The position numbers were made by a program, and so were the translations under genes. From contig CAMDED010000031.1 in the NCBI GenBank assembly GCA_945893365.1, positions 1-57,186 on the forward strand: a DNA stretch of 57,186 nt, read 5' to 3'. The first letter of the stretch is position 1. The number at the start of each line of letters is the position of its first letter. The notes beneath the pieces were generated by a model, which saw only the letters and a list, made by a program, of their open reading frames with translations, made no database searches and was not told the origin of the DNA. Positions 17,208 through 27,317 of the stretch are shown here, in pieces. The stretch is from Candidatus Sulfopaludibacter sp. SbA3 (GTDB lineage: Bacteria > Acidobacteriota > Terriglobia > Bryobacterales > Bryobacteraceae).

Positions 17208-17213
17208 GTACAC
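17208..17213 (+). promoter_or_regulatory. Candidate -10 box (TACACT) of the ArsA-like gene
   Basis: TACACT ends 8 bases before ATG 17222 with no Shine-Dalgarno between them, again suggesting a leaderless transcript. A possible TTGGAA lies upstream, but at a suboptimal 19-base spacing. Confidence 0.4.
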
Positions 17214-17221
17214 TAAAGGCG

Positions 17222-18409
17222 ATGAGGATATTGCTCTTCAGCGGCAAGGGCGGAGTCGGTAAAACGAGCCTCGCCGCCGCCACGGGCCTGCATCTCTCGC
17301 GCATCGGCTACCGGACGCTCGTCATGAGCGTCGATCCCGCTCACTCGCTCGCGGATTCCTTCGATCTCGAAGCCGGACTGTTCCATACCAATACAGGCGA
17401 CCCCTTGGTGGTCGCCGAACGCCTTTCCATCCACGAAGTAAATATCCAGAGAGAGATCAAACGCCATTGGAAAGAGATCTCAACGTACGTGATTTCCGTG
17501 CTCCGCACGACCGGAATCAGCGGCGTCGAGGCTGAGGAATTGGCCATTCTGCCGGGGATGGAGGAACTGAGCGCAATGATGTACGTGAACCAGTTCCAGC
17601 GCGAGGGACGGTATGACATTATCGTCCTCGACTGCGCGCCCACCGCGGAGTCGATGCGATTCGTCAGCATGCCGACCACGCTCGAATGGTACATGAAGCA
17701 CATCTTTCCGTTCCAGCGAACCGTGCTCAAGGCGGTAAGGCCCTTGGCAAACCGGGTCTCTCCCGTGGAGCTTCCTCCCGACACCTATTTCGGGAATATT
17801 CAGGAGCTTTTCGGAAAGCTCGAAGGCATCGGCGAGTTGTTGGAAAACCCCCGCGTAACCAGCGTTCGACTCGTAACGAATCCCGAGAAAATGGTTCTCC
17901 GCGAGACCCAGCGCGCATTCGTCTATTTTTCGCTGCACGGACTCACGGTGGACGGAATCATCGTAAACCGTGTTTTGCCGCCGCGCGTCACGGACGCCTT
18001 CTTCGACGAGTGGCATGCTTCACAGACGAAGATTCTGGGCGAGATCGAGACCTATTTCGCCCCGGTGCCCGTCAGACGGGTTCCTCTGTTCACGCGGGAG
18101 GTGCTGGGGACGGAGCGTCTGGATGAACTCGCGCGGGTGATGTACTCCGATGGCGAAGATCCGGCTGCCGTTACCCGCACCGAAGCGCCGTATTCTTTTG
18201 AGAAGTTTAACGGGCATCACGAAATTCGGCTCCGCCTTCCCTTCGCGGCGAAAGGCGAAGTTGGGCTTTTCAAGAAGGGCGACGAGCTGGTGGTCCAAAT
18301 CGGAACGCTCCGGCGGCACATCGGCCTGCCGACTTCGATGTCGGCGTTAACCCCGTCGAAGGCGCGGCTCGATAACAATATCCTCACAGTGGAGATGAAG
18401 GAGGGTTGA
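17222..18409 (+). CDS. ArsA/Get3-family ATPase with a C-terminal HSP20-like domain
   Basis: The 395-residue P-loop ATPase has the deviant Walker A GKGGVGKT at residues 8-15, the switch segment MSVDPAHSLADSFDL and LDCAPTAESMRFVSMP. Residues about 310-395 form a small beta domain (HEIRLRLPFAAKGEVGLFKK, VVQIGTLRRHIGLP) typical of the HSP20-like extension of bacterial ArsA homologues. No arsenic genes (arsB, arsC, arsR) are nearby, so arsenite export is unlikely. A Get3-like protein-targeting or chaperone role is the alternative, but it is not demonstrated for this group. A conserved small gene follows after 3 bases. Confidence 0.88.
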   Translation: MRILLFSGKGGVGKTSLAAATGLHLSRIGYRTLVMSVDPAHSLADSFDLEAGLFHTNTGDPLVVAERLSIHEVNIQREIKRHWKEISTYVISVLRTTGISGVEAEELAILPGMEELSAMMYVNQFQREGRYDIIVLDCAPTAESMRFVSMPTTLEWYMKHIFPFQRTVLKAVRPLANRVSPVELPPDTYFGNIQELFGKLEGIGELLENPRVTSVRLVTNPEKMVLRETQRAFVYFSLHGLTVDGIIVNRVLPPRVTDAFFDEWHASQTKILGEIETYFAPVPVRRVPLFTREVLGTERLDELARVMYSDGEDPAAVTRTEAPYSFEKFNGHHEIRLRLPFAAKGEVGLFKKGDELVVQIGTLRRHIGLPTSMSALTPSKARLDNNILTVEMKEG

Positions 18410-18412
18410 ATT

Positions 18413-18628
18413 ATGGATGAGAAAACAGAGGTAAGACGCGTCTGCTTTTGCGCCGGTGCCGGACCGCACTTGACGGAACTAGTGGCTCAGTGCATGCCGG
18501 AACCGGCGCGCGAACATTTTCGAGCGTCCCGGATCGAGTTTCTGAAGGGCGTCCGCAGCCTGATTGACGAACGGATCTCCAGTCTGTCGCGCGAGGCGTC
18601 AAAAGGCGCGTCGATTCCGGTCGAGTAG
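18413..18628 (+). CDS. Small conserved protein encoded with the ArsA-like ATPase
   Basis: A 71-residue protein starting 3 bases after the ATPase stop. The N-terminal half contains three cysteines (VCFCAGAGPHLTELVAQC). The C-terminal half is a charged helix (REHFRASRIEFLKGVRSLIDER), ending KGASIPVE. I recall similar short proteins with an EHFRASR-EFLK-R-L-D-RI pattern in other bacteria but cannot name a characterised one. Tight coupling suggests a functional link to the ATPase, perhaps as client or adaptor; this is inference. GAGGG at 18401-18405 serves as ribosome-binding site. Confidence 0.65.
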   Translation: MDEKTEVRRVCFCAGAGPHLTELVAQCMPEPAREHFRASRIEFLKGVRSLIDERISSLSREASKGASIPVE

Positions 18629-18948
18629 GCCGGGATCGAGATAGACGGGCGTCCTCGCGTTCCGGGTCGCTCCGCCATGTGTAACGGATCCGCGCGGCGG
18701 TTCACGGACTACGAGCCCGCCGTTATTGCGGCACGGTGGCGATTCGCATTGGCCGGGTGGCTCAGCATCTTCCCTCCCGCTGGAGAATCCTTGTCGAATC
18801 GCCTTTTCTTTCTCCTTCCGTCCGTAGCGATACCGGCCCCCCTTCCGGATCGCGCCAGCGGTTGGGAGCGGTCGGCAACTCGTCCAGTCCCGATGCAGTA
18901 TGGTAAGTTCCGGTTGATCCCGGGGAACCGAGACCACGGTGGTCGAGA
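18629..18948. other. Spacer, no gene recognised
   Basis: About 320 bases between the small gene and the kinase remnant. Open frames on either strand have no family features or good starts. It may contain the lost N-terminal coding region of the kinase, in too decayed a form to read. Confidence 0.4.
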
Positions 18949-20142
18949 GTGCGTCGAAATTCACGTTGGCGCGAGGTTGAGGTTGCGGTCATCTTTCGCG
19001 GAGGCCATCGAGGGAGACAGTCCGCAATAGGCTCTTCACCGAGAGATCTGGCGGAAAACATTCGGGAAATATTTTTTGTGTTGCCACCGGCAGCCAACGA
19101 GATCACCTATGTCAGCCCCTCCTACGAACGGATCTGGGGCAGGAGCTGCGACAGTCTCTACCGGAACCCGATGTCATGGCAGGATGCGATCCATCCCGAC
19201 GACCGTGAGCCCACGCGTCTATTGAACGCGAGGCAAATGTTGGGAGAGTTGGTCGGAAATGGAATACCGCATACGAACTCCCGAAGGGCTGGAGAAATGG
19301 ATCAGGGCCCGAACCCTTCCCATTCGCGACATGGCGGGGAACTGATTCGAATCGTCGGAATTGCCGAGGAGATTACCGAGCGGAAGCGCCACGAGACGGA
19401 GTTGATTCATTCCCAGGAAGCCGAGGACGCCGCCAATCGGGCCAAGAGCCGTTTTCTTGCCAACATGAGCCACGAAATCCGCACGCCGATGAACGGCGTC
19501 GTCGGCATGCTTCAACTGCTTGCCCTAACAGACCTCACTCCGGAGCAGCGTCAGTACGCCGACGTGGCTCAGGACAGCGGGCGGGCTCTGCTGACACTCA
19601 TTGGCGACATCCTGGACCTTTCCAAGATCGAGGCGCGGAAGATCACCCTTGAGAATCTGAGCTTCAACCTGCGCGACTCCGTCGAGGACGTCGTCCAGCT
19701 GATGCAGGTCCAGGCGGGCGAGGGGGCTCCCCATTCATTCGCACGTGTCGAACGAAATTCCGCCGCTATGCTCGGCGATGCCCTCCGTCTGCGACAGGTG
19801 TTGACCAATCTCGCCGGCATCGTGATCGAAGGATTCCTCCAGGATTTTCCCTCCCAGTTGAACAATTTGCACAAGCGGCTTGATGAGGCGGACGCCCCCG
19901 GGGCCCGAATGCAAGCGCACGTGCTTAAGGGATCCGCGGCCACGGTCGCGGCGGGAGGTCTGCAAGCGGCCGCATCGGCGATGGAACGGGCCGGCGCCGC
20001 GGGCAGTTGGATTGTTGTGCCGAGATCTTGCCTCGCGTCGTCGAAGAGTTCGAGCGGTTCAAACGGACCCTGGCGAGTGCCGAATGGGTATGAGGTAATG
20101 GCCGAGGACGGAGCGGCGCCCCACTCGGCATCTACCGGCTGA
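18949..20142 (+). pseudogene. Decayed hybrid sensor histidine kinase
   Basis: The frame is open for 397 codons but is a patchwork. A PAS domain (about 35-147, ending [10 protein letters not shown]), the HisKA segment with His175 (SHEIRTP) and the first ATPase-domain motif ([16 protein letters not shown], to about 290) run straight into an Hpt domain (about 295-353, His324 in AHVLKGSA). The rest of the HATPase domain and any receiver are missing. Other frames complete the domains: [20 protein letters not shown] at 19260-19330, [14 protein letters not shown] at about 19727-19768, and the Hpt end [16 protein letters not shown] with its stop at 20091-20093. At least five frame disruptions plus a large deletion are implied. 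Confidence 0.82.
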
Positions 20143-21994
20143 ACCGTGTCGGAATTAACGGCAGGACGACGGAAGATGGAAATTCGCGGCTGTGATGAAT
20201 TTTCTGCCTGGCGACCACGCTTCCGGTCTCCAGACCCACGTTGTCGGCGCCCGTGTTTAGATTCCGCAAATAGTAGGGAAAGTAACTGCTGGAAATCTCT
20301 ATGCGAATGCGGTGACCCGGCATGAACACGTTGCCCGTCACCCGCCAAAAATCGATGCTGTACTCGTACACTTTCTCCTGCACGATCTCGCTCAGCTGAT
20401 CCGGGTTGTAAGCGCCCGCCTTTTTCGGGTCCCGGCAGCGGGCTCGGAGAACGGCGTCGGCGAGAAGCGCGCTATAGCCATCCGGATGTACGTCCACCAG
20501 CCGGATCATCCAATCGGTGTCTCTCGCGGATGTGGCGGCATACAGTTTTGCGGTAATCGGACCCGTGATCTCAGTGGCCGTCTCCAGGGGAGGCGTTTGA
20601 TACACAAGGACATCGTCGCGGATTGCCGACACTCTTGCATCCACGGGTCCGTCGATATGGCCGCCTCTGCGTATGGCAGGCGTACGGCTCTGCACTTTGT
20701 CGAACGCGTCAGGGGTGGGATCGGCCGGGTCATAGACATACGAATCCGCCGGTTCGGTATTGGGGGCCTCCGTGCTCAGCACACCGTCTCCCTTGAGAGA
20801 GTTTGCCTTGCCGCCGCTGTGCAGGTAATATCTGGTGAACTTGGTTTGAGGCAGTGGCCACGCATCTTCCGCATACCATTTGTTGGCCCCCATCACGAAC
20901 ACCTGGACCGGCTTCTCGCGCTCGGCGCCATTATCGACATTTTTCAGGAAGTGGTCGAACCAGCGGCAGATCACGCCGTTGAGGTCGATCACGGCATCCT
21001 CTCCATAGTCGAATCCAAGGAGTTGCCGGCTGTTGATGATGTGCATCCACGGACCGATAACTAATCGGGGCCTGCGGGATTCAGGCGTCTTGCCGTTCTC
21101 CTTCATGCCCAGGTAGTTCATTGAGGAGCCGGGGAAGTTGGCGTCGAACCAACCCGTGATGGCCAGGGACGGCACGGTGATCTTCGAGTACTTCTCCCGA
21201 CCCTGATAAGAGATGCCCTTCCAATATTCATGAGTGGCGAGATTCTGGCGAATCCATTTCTCAAACCACGGAGCGTTCGCGGCGCCCTTGATTTTGGGAA
21301 TGTCGACGTAAGGAGTTTTCATATACTCCTCGACGCGATTGTTGGACCATCCGCCATAAGCCCCTTCGCCGATGGTCTGGTTGGTGCGGCCCGCCATCAT
21401 GCCGGCGCCCCAATCGACTGCCCAGCAAACCAGAATGCCGCCCTGGTAGGGACCGTTTTGAAAGGGATCCGGAGGCGCCACTTCCGGCGCAATGGCTTTC
21501 AGCGAAGGGGGAGCCTCGCTTGCCGCCCACCACTGGCTCCATCCCAGGTAGGAAGGGCCCGTCATGCCCACTTTTCCCGTCGACCAGGGTTGCTTTGCGA
21601 GCCACTCGATCAGGTCGTAGCCGTCGGTCTTGTGCTTCGAGTCGAAGATGTCAAACACGCCCTCCGAATCGTAACGTCCACGGAAGTCGGACATCGCGAA
21701 GACGTATCCGCGTTCGGCGAACCATCTGGCGCGGGGCGGTCCATACCACGTCGCGGCCCTCTGATTGTCATACGGCGTGTGCGCCAGAATAACCGGAAAC
21801 GGTCCAGGCGCATCGGGCCGGTACACGTCCACGGAGAGTTTGACCCCATCCCTCATTGCCACCATCGTACCGACCGTCAGCTTGACCTTGTACTTGGCTT
21901 CGGAGTAGTGGCCCGCGTCCGGCTTCTGTCCCCAAACGGCTGCGGTGGCTAACGCCGCAAGGACAGCGGCACGGAAGAAATAATTGATTGGCAT
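20132..21994 (-). CDS. CocE/NonD family hydrolase (X-Pro dipeptidyl-peptidase type)
   Basis: The 620-residue secreted alpha/beta hydrolase starts at ATG 21994, 8 bases after the PSD1 stop, and has a signal peptide ([22 protein letters not shown]). The S15-type catalytic domain includes the entry motif [23 protein letters not shown] and nucleophile Ser148 in GPSYLGW. A C-terminal jelly-roll domain (about 390-610; [20 protein letters not shown]) is of the PepX_C type. Relatives hydrolyse esters, acylated antibiotics or N-terminal Xaa-Pro peptides; the substrate is open. Its coupling to PSD1 and DUF1501 suggests it belongs to the same degradative unit. Its 3' end overlaps the kinase remnant by 11 bases. 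Confidence 0.88.
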   Translation of the reverse strand: MPINYFFRAAVLAALATAAVWGQKPDAGHYSEAKYKVKLTVGTMVAMRDGVKLSVDVYRPDAPGPFPVILAHTPYDNQRAATWYGPPRARWFAERGYVFAMSDFRGRYDSEGVFDIFDSKHKTDGYDLIEWLAKQPWSTGKVGMTGPSYLGWSQWWAASEAPPSLKAIAPEVAPPDPFQNGPYQGGILVCWAVDWGAGMMAGRTNQTIGEGAYGGWSNNRVEEYMKTPYVDIPKIKGAANAPWFEKWIRQNLATHEYWKGISYQGREKYSKITVPSLAITGWFDANFPGSSMNYLGMKENGKTPESRRPRLVIGPWMHIINSRQLLGFDYGEDAVIDLNGVICRWFDHFLKNVDNGAEREKPVQVFVMGANKWYAEDAWPLPQTKFTRYYLHSGGKANSLKGDGVLSTEAPNTEPADSYVYDPADPTPDAFDKVQSRTPAIRRGGHIDGPVDARVSAIRDDVLVYQTPPLETATEITGPITAKLYAATSARDTDWMIRLVDVHPDGYSALLADAVLRARCRDPKKAGAYNPDQLSEIVQEKVYEYSIDFWRVTGNVFMPGHRIRIEISSSYFPYYLRNLNTGADNVGLETGSVVARQKIHHSREFPSSVVLPLIPTRFSR

Positions 21995-22002
21995 GAGTTG
22001 CG

Positions 22003-24900
22003 TTAGTCCCGATATAAGAACTCGTTTGTGGAAAGCAGGATCTGGCACAGGCTTGCTAGCGCCCGTTGAGACGCCTTCTCCGGCGGTACGTTCGCATCGA
22101 GAAATGCTTGTGTCTGATCCTGCAAGTGGCGGCTGGACGACTTTACTTCCAGATCGTCCGGCTTTCTCGATAGGGCAAGCTGGTACACAAGTTCGATCGA
22201 CGAGGATGGCTTAGCCGCCATTACCCGATCGGCAAGGGAAGCCGCCTGACCGATCATGAAGTCATCGTTCAGCAGCGTGAGAGACTGCAGCGGAGTGGCC
22301 GAATTGAGGCGCCGGTTGCAGCTTGTCTGCATCAAAGGCGAGTCGAATACTTCAAGAAACGTCAGCGGATAGCCTCGTCGAGCTTCGATGTAAAGAGTAC
22401 GCCTCCATTGCCCCTTCGGCGCCGGGTCCTTATCCGAGATCACTTGAAGTCCGTCGGGACGCGGCTTCAGAAGAACCGCGGGGCCACCCATTGTAAGATC
22501 GAGCTTTCCGCTGGCCGTCAGAATCGCGTCACGGATGGTCTCCGACTCCAACCGCTGCAAATTCATGCGCCAGAGCAGATTGTTGTCCGGGTCCACGGAA
22601 TTCCCTCGCGGCGTCTGACGCGAAGTCTGCATGTACACGGCTGAAGTCATGATCGTCTTGTGGAGCCGTTTGAGAGACCAGCCATGTTCCATGAAATCCA
22701 CGGCCAGCCAGTCGAGCAGCTCCGGATGCGTGGGCGCCGCACCCATGTGTCCGAAATTGTCCGGAGTCTGGACAATGCCCTTTCCGAAGTGATGCTGCCA
22801 GACTCGATTCACGATCACTCGCGCAGTAAGAGGATGATCGCGGTTTGTCAGCCACCGGGCGAACGCCAAACGCTGCCCGCTGGTTTGCCCCTTGGCATCG
22901 GCCGGCCGGACGAATTCGGATTTGCCCGGCGCACTCAACACCGTCAAGAAGCCCGGTTCCACCTTTGGACCAGGCGAGGCCAGCACCCCACGCTGCAGGA
23001 GGCGCATCGCCGGCGGAGGGCCTGTATCCCAAAGCGCCTGGATCTTCTCATAGGATCTCCGAAAGCCGTTGAGCGTCTCGATCTCCCGCTGCAACCGCTC
23101 AGAAGTCTTCTTATCGTCTTCGTTGAGACCGGCGTCAATCTCCGCCGCCTTCACTTCCAAAGCTTTCCCAAACTTCTTCGCCAGAAACTGTTGGATGGAA
23201 TCTCGCTTGTCATTCGCGGTCCGCAAAGCGACTTTGGTTTCTTCGCGAATATCTGCGGGCAGTTTGAGGAGTTTGGCGTCGAGTAACCGCTCTTCGTAAG
23301 GCGCTCGCAGACGGGAAATCTGCTCCTTCAACGCGGCCAGCGGAACGTCGAGTTCGGCGTTGTGGCGATCGATCTTTTCCCGCTCAACTTTTGAAACCGC
23401 CGGAAGAAATCGCTGCTGTGGCGTCGTCCACTGCCATGGGTTGTAGGCGGAGCTGAAAACCGTCATGAAACGGTAGTAGTCACGCTGAGGGATTGGATCG
23501 AACTTGTGCGTATGGCACCGGGCGCACCCCACGGTCAACCCCAGAACTCCGCTCGAAACCTTGTCGACCAAGTCGATCAGCACATCGTACCGTTCCTGCG
23601 GAAGATTGGTGATGTCCGCGTCCGTGCGGTCAAAGGTGCTGCGGAGATATCCCGTGGCGATGAGCGAGGTGAGAATCTGCGAATCGTATTTCTCCGCGGA
23701 CCGCCAGTCGACCATTTCATCGCCGGCAATTTGTTCGACGAGGAAGCGATCATACGGCTTGTCGGCGTTCAAGGACTCCACCACGTAATCGCGATAGCGC
23801 CAAATCCCATCGAAAATGGTCTCCTGGCCAGTGGTGTCGGTGTAACCGGCGGAATCGAGCCAATGCCGCGCCCAACGGACGCCATACTGCTTGGATTCGA
23901 GAAGACGGTCGATCAGCCGCTCATATGCGCGAGGCTGGGCGTCTGCCAGGAACCGCTTGAGTTCCTCCGAAGTTGGAGGAAGTCCCGTCAAATCGAGGTA
24001 AGCCCGGCGCACCAGCGTAAGGTCCGGGGCCGCTGGTGAAAGAGTCAGCCCTTTCGCTTCGAGTTTGGCCAATACGAAAGAATCGATTGCATTTCGCACC
24101 TGCGGCTTATTATTGACTAAGGGTACAGGCGCTGCGGCCGGCTTTCGGAATGCCCAGAACTCCCGGTCTTTCGGTTGAATCTCCGGAGCCTCCGCGTCTG
24201 AGAATTTCTCGCGAAGAGCTGTTTGCGCCGCGCCGCCGCTACCGAAGCGCGCCGAATCAATCCATTGGCGCAAGGTATGGATCTCCGCGTCCGTGAGCGG
24301 GAGCCCCGCGCCTTTTGGCGGCATGCTGCCGCTTAGCGTCTTTCGCAGCAGCGGACTCTTGTCCGCCGCGCCCTCCTCCACTACCGGTCCATTCCGGCTA
24401 CCCTGCAATACCGAAGCGAGCGTACGCAAATCAAGCCCGGCCATCGGCTTTCCCGCCCCATGGCAGGACACGCAACGGGCCTCCAGTAAAGGCTTGATGG
24501 AGTGATCGAAGCGCGCCGTCTCGCGTTGCAGATCTTCACGCGTCGACACGTCATACGGCGCACCGGCTTGGATCCAGTTCTTAATGGTTTCGATCTGTGC
24601 GTCCGTGAGCTTCAAATTAAAAGCGGGAGGCGGCATCGCACGGCTGCTCACCTTCTTGAACAAGGGACTCTCTTCCGCCGACCCCTTGATCACCACCGGT
24701 CCTTGATGGCTCCCTCGTAGTGTCGACTCGGCGGTACGAAGGTCGAGTCCGACCAAAGAACCAGCGCTGTGACAATTGAAGCAGTTGGCCGAAAAGATCG
24801 GCAGAATATCACGCTCGAAACGAGGGGATGGCTCCGCGGCGGCAAGCGTCGCGCACGCGGCGATAAAGACGAGAAACCTTGAGCTCCACATGCTACGCAC
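22003..24900 (-). CDS. PSD1-family protein with two planctomycete-type cytochrome c segments
   Basis: The 965-residue secreted protein has two N-terminal haem-binding segments with CxxCH motifs, CFNCH (40-44) and CVSCH (143-147). Each is followed by MPP(P/K)xxxxLTDAEI-type sequence (PSCyt1). Next comes DUF1549 (LARRAYLDLTGLPPTSEEL-type segment, RWARHWLDSAGYTDT, CARCHTHKFDPIP), a coiled region (about 500-620), and DUF1553 (AFARWLTNRDHPLTARVIVN, ending SLCQILLSTNEFLYRD). The family is abundant in planctomycetes, verrucomicrobia and acidobacteria and has no proven function; periplasmic redox chemistry is inferred from the haem sites. It overlaps the DUF1501 start region by 8 bases and precedes the CocE gene. 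Confidence 0.9.
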   Translation of the reverse strand: MRSMWSSRFLVFIAACATLAAAEPSPRFERDILPIFSANCFNCHSAGSLVGLDLRTAESTLRGSHQGPVVIKGSAEESPLFKKVSSRAMPPPAFNLKLTDAQIETIKNWIQAGAPYDVSTREDLQRETARFDHSIKPLLEARCVSCHGAGKPMAGLDLRTLASVLQGSRNGPVVEEGAADKSPLLRKTLSGSMPPKGAGLPLTDAEIHTLRQWIDSARFGSGGAAQTALREKFSDAEAPEIQPKDREFWAFRKPAAAPVPLVNNKPQVRNAIDSFVLAKLEAKGLTLSPAAPDLTLVRRAYLDLTGLPPTSEELKRFLADAQPRAYERLIDRLLESKQYGVRWARHWLDSAGYTDTTGQETIFDGIWRYRDYVVESLNADKPYDRFLVEQIAGDEMVDWRSAEKYDSQILTSLIATGYLRSTFDRTDADITNLPQERYDVLIDLVDKVSSGVLGLTVGCARCHTHKFDPIPQRDYYRFMTVFSSAYNPWQWTTPQQRFLPAVSKVEREKIDRHNAELDVPLAALKEQISRLRAPYEERLLDAKLLKLPADIREETKVALRTANDKRDSIQQFLAKKFGKALEVKAAEIDAGLNEDDKKTSERLQREIETLNGFRRSYEKIQALWDTGPPPAMRLLQRGVLASPGPKVEPGFLTVLSAPGKSEFVRPADAKGQTSGQRLAFARWLTNRDHPLTARVIVNRVWQHHFGKGIVQTPDNFGHMGAAPTHPELLDWLAVDFMEHGWSLKRLHKTIMTSAVYMQTSRQTPRGNSVDPDNNLLWRMNLQRLESETIRDAILTASGKLDLTMGGPAVLLKPRPDGLQVISDKDPAPKGQWRRTLYIEARRGYPLTFLEVFDSPLMQTSCNRRLNSATPLQSLTLLNDDFMIGQAASLADRVMAAKPSSSIELVYQLALSRKPDDLEVKSSSRHLQDQTQAFLDANVPPEKASQRALASLCQILLSTNEFLYRD

Positions 24901-26317
24901 CGGGGCTCTTCAACAATTCGCGAACCACCGCAGCGCCGCTGATGGTCGCCTCCGTCGGTGTCTCTTCCCGTCCTCCATGTGGAAAGGTAAGGCGCGCATG
25001 ATCGAGTCCCAGGGTATGGAGCAGAGTCGCCTGCATATTGGGAACGCTCACCCGGTTGCTGGTGGCTTTGTAACCGAAATCGTCCGTCTCGCCATGCACC
25101 TGACCGCTCTTGAATCCGCCGCCCGCGAACCACAAACTGAAGGCATTGCGGTTGTGGTCCCGGCCGTCGGCGTTCTGGGTTGTAGGCAAACGCCCGAATT
25201 CGCCGGCCCACATCACGACGGTGCTGTCGAGCAATCCACGGCTCTTCAGATCCTTCACCAGCGCAACCGACGGTTGATCCGTTTTCTGGCAGATCTGACG
25301 CAGCTCCTGTTTAAGGTTGGCGTGATGATCCCAGGGTTGCCCCTTGCCCACGAAGATCTGCACGAAGCGCACGCCTGCTTCGACCAGACGCCGCGCCATC
25401 AGGCACCGAGTCCCGTAAGGCGCTGTGATGGGGTCATCGAGGCCATAGAGTCGTCGTACAGACTCCGGCTCCTTCGACAAGTCGAGAGCTTCGGTCGCGG
25501 CTAATTGCATTCGCGCCGCAAGTTCGAAATTTTCGATTCGCGCATCCAGTTCGCTTTCGCCTGGGTGGTTGCCGGCATGACTCTTGTTGAACTGGGCGAG
25601 AAGATCGAGATTTCTGCGCTGTACAGTCGGGGGCAGCGGTTCCGATGGTTTCAGGTGGTGAACGGGAGTACCGGCGGAACTGAACTCCACGCCTTGGTAG
25701 AGCGCCGGCAGCCAACCGCTCGACCAGAGAAGCCTCGCGCCCACGCTGTAACCCTCCGGATCGCGCAACACCACGTACGCAGGGAGATTCTGACTCTCGC
25801 TGCCCAGCGCGTAAGTGATCCACGATCCGATCACCGGCCGTCCCGGGAAGATCTTGCACGTCAGAAGCATGTGCAGACTTTCCGGATGATTGTTGTGCTC
25901 GGTGTGCATCGATCGAATCAGGCACACGTCGTCGGCGATCGTGCTCAGGTGCGGGAGGAGTTCGGATAGCTCCATCCCGCACTGCCCATGGCGGCTGAAT
26001 TGGAATGGACTCGGCAGTAGAATATTCTGGTTGTTCGGCTGGTGAATTTCCACGCCATCGGGATGCGGTTGACCGGCCCGTTTGGACAGTTCCGGCTTTG
26101 GATCGAACAGGTCCATCTGGCTCGGACCGCCGTTTTGAACCATCTGGATGACGGCCTTCGCCTTACCCGGAAAGTGGCCCGCCCGCGGTTGCAGGCCGGT
26201 CCGGACCTGCGTGGAGGATTCCGCCTGCAACAGGCTCTCCAGCGCGAGCGTTCCGAATCCCAGGCCGGAGATTCCTAGCAGTTCGCGCCGTGACGGAAAC
26301 CTGGGTGCTGAAATCAT
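24893..26317 (-). CDS. DUF1501 protein, Tat-exported
   Basis: The 474-residue protein belongs to the alkaline phosphatase/sulfatase-like superfamily. The N-terminus has a twin-arginine signal (SRRELLGISGLGFGTLALES). Core segments are VIQMVQNGGPSQMDLFDPKP, AYVVLRDPEGY, MARRLVEAGVRFVQIFVG, VVMWAGEFGRLP and RDHNRNAFSLWFAGGGFKSG. These match the partner always seen beside PSD1 genes. It is the first gene of this PSD1/CocE operon. TACACT (26324-26329) lies 6 bases before ATG 26317 without a Shine-Dalgarno sequence. Function is not established; Tat export fits folding with a metal in the cytoplasm. Confidence 0.9.
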   Translation of the reverse strand: MISAPRFPSRRELLGISGLGFGTLALESLLQAESSTQVRTGLQPRAGHFPGKAKAVIQMVQNGGPSQMDLFDPKPELSKRAGQPHPDGVEIHQPNNQNILLPSPFQFSRHGQCGMELSELLPHLSTIADDVCLIRSMHTEHNNHPESLHMLLTCKIFPGRPVIGSWITYALGSESQNLPAYVVLRDPEGYSVGARLLWSSGWLPALYQGVEFSSAGTPVHHLKPSEPLPPTVQRRNLDLLAQFNKSHAGNHPGESELDARIENFELAARMQLAATEALDLSKEPESVRRLYGLDDPITAPYGTRCLMARRLVEAGVRFVQIFVGKGQPWDHHANLKQELRQICQKTDQPSVALVKDLKSRGLLDSTVVMWAGEFGRLPTTQNADGRDHNRNAFSLWFAGGGFKSGQVHGETDDFGYKATSNRVSVPNMQATLLHTLGLDHARLTFPHGGREETPTEATISGAAVVRELLKSPGA

Positions 26318-26372
26318 CCCTTAAGTGTAGTCTAGAACTCCATCCCCGGTCCGGCAATGTACGCCATGCATA

Positions 26373-27272
26373 TCATTGGCGCAGAAGGCGACCGATGGCG
26401 AGCTGGGTGACTTCATCGGCCGGCGGGAAATGGGCAACGATGAAACGCTCATCGGCAACGACGGTGGTACGCCAGATGCCAAATACAATCTTGTTGAAGA
26501 CCGGGTGGTTTAGCGGCAACAAGTCGTGCTCGACGAGGCCCGCCTTCATCTTGCCGTCCTCCAGATGCTGCCAGCGCTGCAGAAACTCACGGTTGCTTTT
26601 CAGTGTTTCCAAAGCCAAATTCATCTCGGCTTCCTGCGAGTGGTGATGGTAGGCGCGCCAGAACAGGAAGGCATGGCGATCCATCACGGGACCCGGATCC
26701 TGCAAACGGCTCATCCAAACGGGCATGAACTTGGAGTCGAAAAGGAACTGAAGGCTTCTCTTTCCCCGTACCGACGTCAGGCATTTCGTATGCGTGTTGC
26801 CGCCCAGACAGGGTCCCCACATTTCGGACAGCAGCGCATTCACGTACCAGATTCGCTCTCCGACATCCATCAGGAGGGCGGGATACCGGTAGCGATCGAT
26901 AACCGGCGCCAGTTCGGAAAGCACGGTGTCGACGGCCCCTTTATCGGGAAGCGGCGGTTCCAAACGATATCCCGCAAGCGCCAGGAGGTGGCAGCGCTTC
27001 GCCGCCGGCATGTCCAGCGCTTCACAAAGGCGAACCAGCGTAGTGTACTGCGGATGTTTTCGATTACTCTCAATCCTGCTGATGTGGGCCTGATTGGTGC
27101 CGCAGGCGAGCGCCAATTCTTCCTGCGACCATGGCTCACCTGTGGAGTCCCGTACTCGCCGTTGCCGGTAAGCTGCGATAATTTCGCCGACAGTGGGCTG
27201 GGTGGGACCAGGCCGTTCAGGTTGCCGCCCTTGATGGCGAGATTCACTATGCGTTGTTGCGTCGAACCGCAT
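26373..27272 (-). CDS. XRE-family HTH regulator with a MmyB-like ligand-binding domain
   Basis: The 299-residue protein has a basic, disordered leader (1-25) and then a helix-turn-helix (about 28-90; EELALACGTNQAHISRIESN, the recognition helix being HISRIESN). The C-terminal domain (about 105-290; ALLMDVGERIWYVNALLSEM, FMPVWMSRLQDP) resembles the PAS-like ligand-binding domain of MmyB regulators. GGAGGGGG lies just upstream of ATG 27272. The near-palindrome at 27318-27340 sits 46 bases upstream of this start and could be its autoregulatory operator. It lies between the DUF1501 unit and the TonB receptor, so control of one or both is plausible. Confidence 0.85.
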   Translation of the reverse strand: MRFDATTHSESRHQGRQPERPGPTQPTVGEIIAAYRQRRVRDSTGEPWSQEELALACGTNQAHISRIESNRKHPQYTTLVRLCEALDMPAAKRCHLLALAGYRLEPPLPDKGAVDTVLSELAPVIDRYRYPALLMDVGERIWYVNALLSEMWGPCLGGNTHTKCLTSVRGKRSLQFLFDSKFMPVWMSRLQDPGPVMDRHAFLFWRAYHHHSQEAEMNLALETLKSNREFLQRWQHLEDGKMKAGLVEHDLLPLNHPVFNKIVFGIWRTTVVADERFIVAHFPPADEVTQLAIGRLLRQ

Positions 27273-27317
27273 ATTCTGCCCCCTCCATGCTGGGTAATGA
27301 TCACAATTAGGTTAATA

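Noticed and set aside
17069-17221. Upstream extension of the ArsA-like frame (51 more codons)
   Set aside because: It overlaps the start of the divergent beta-propeller gene, and the conserved N-terminus MRILLFSGKGGVGKT starts at 17222.
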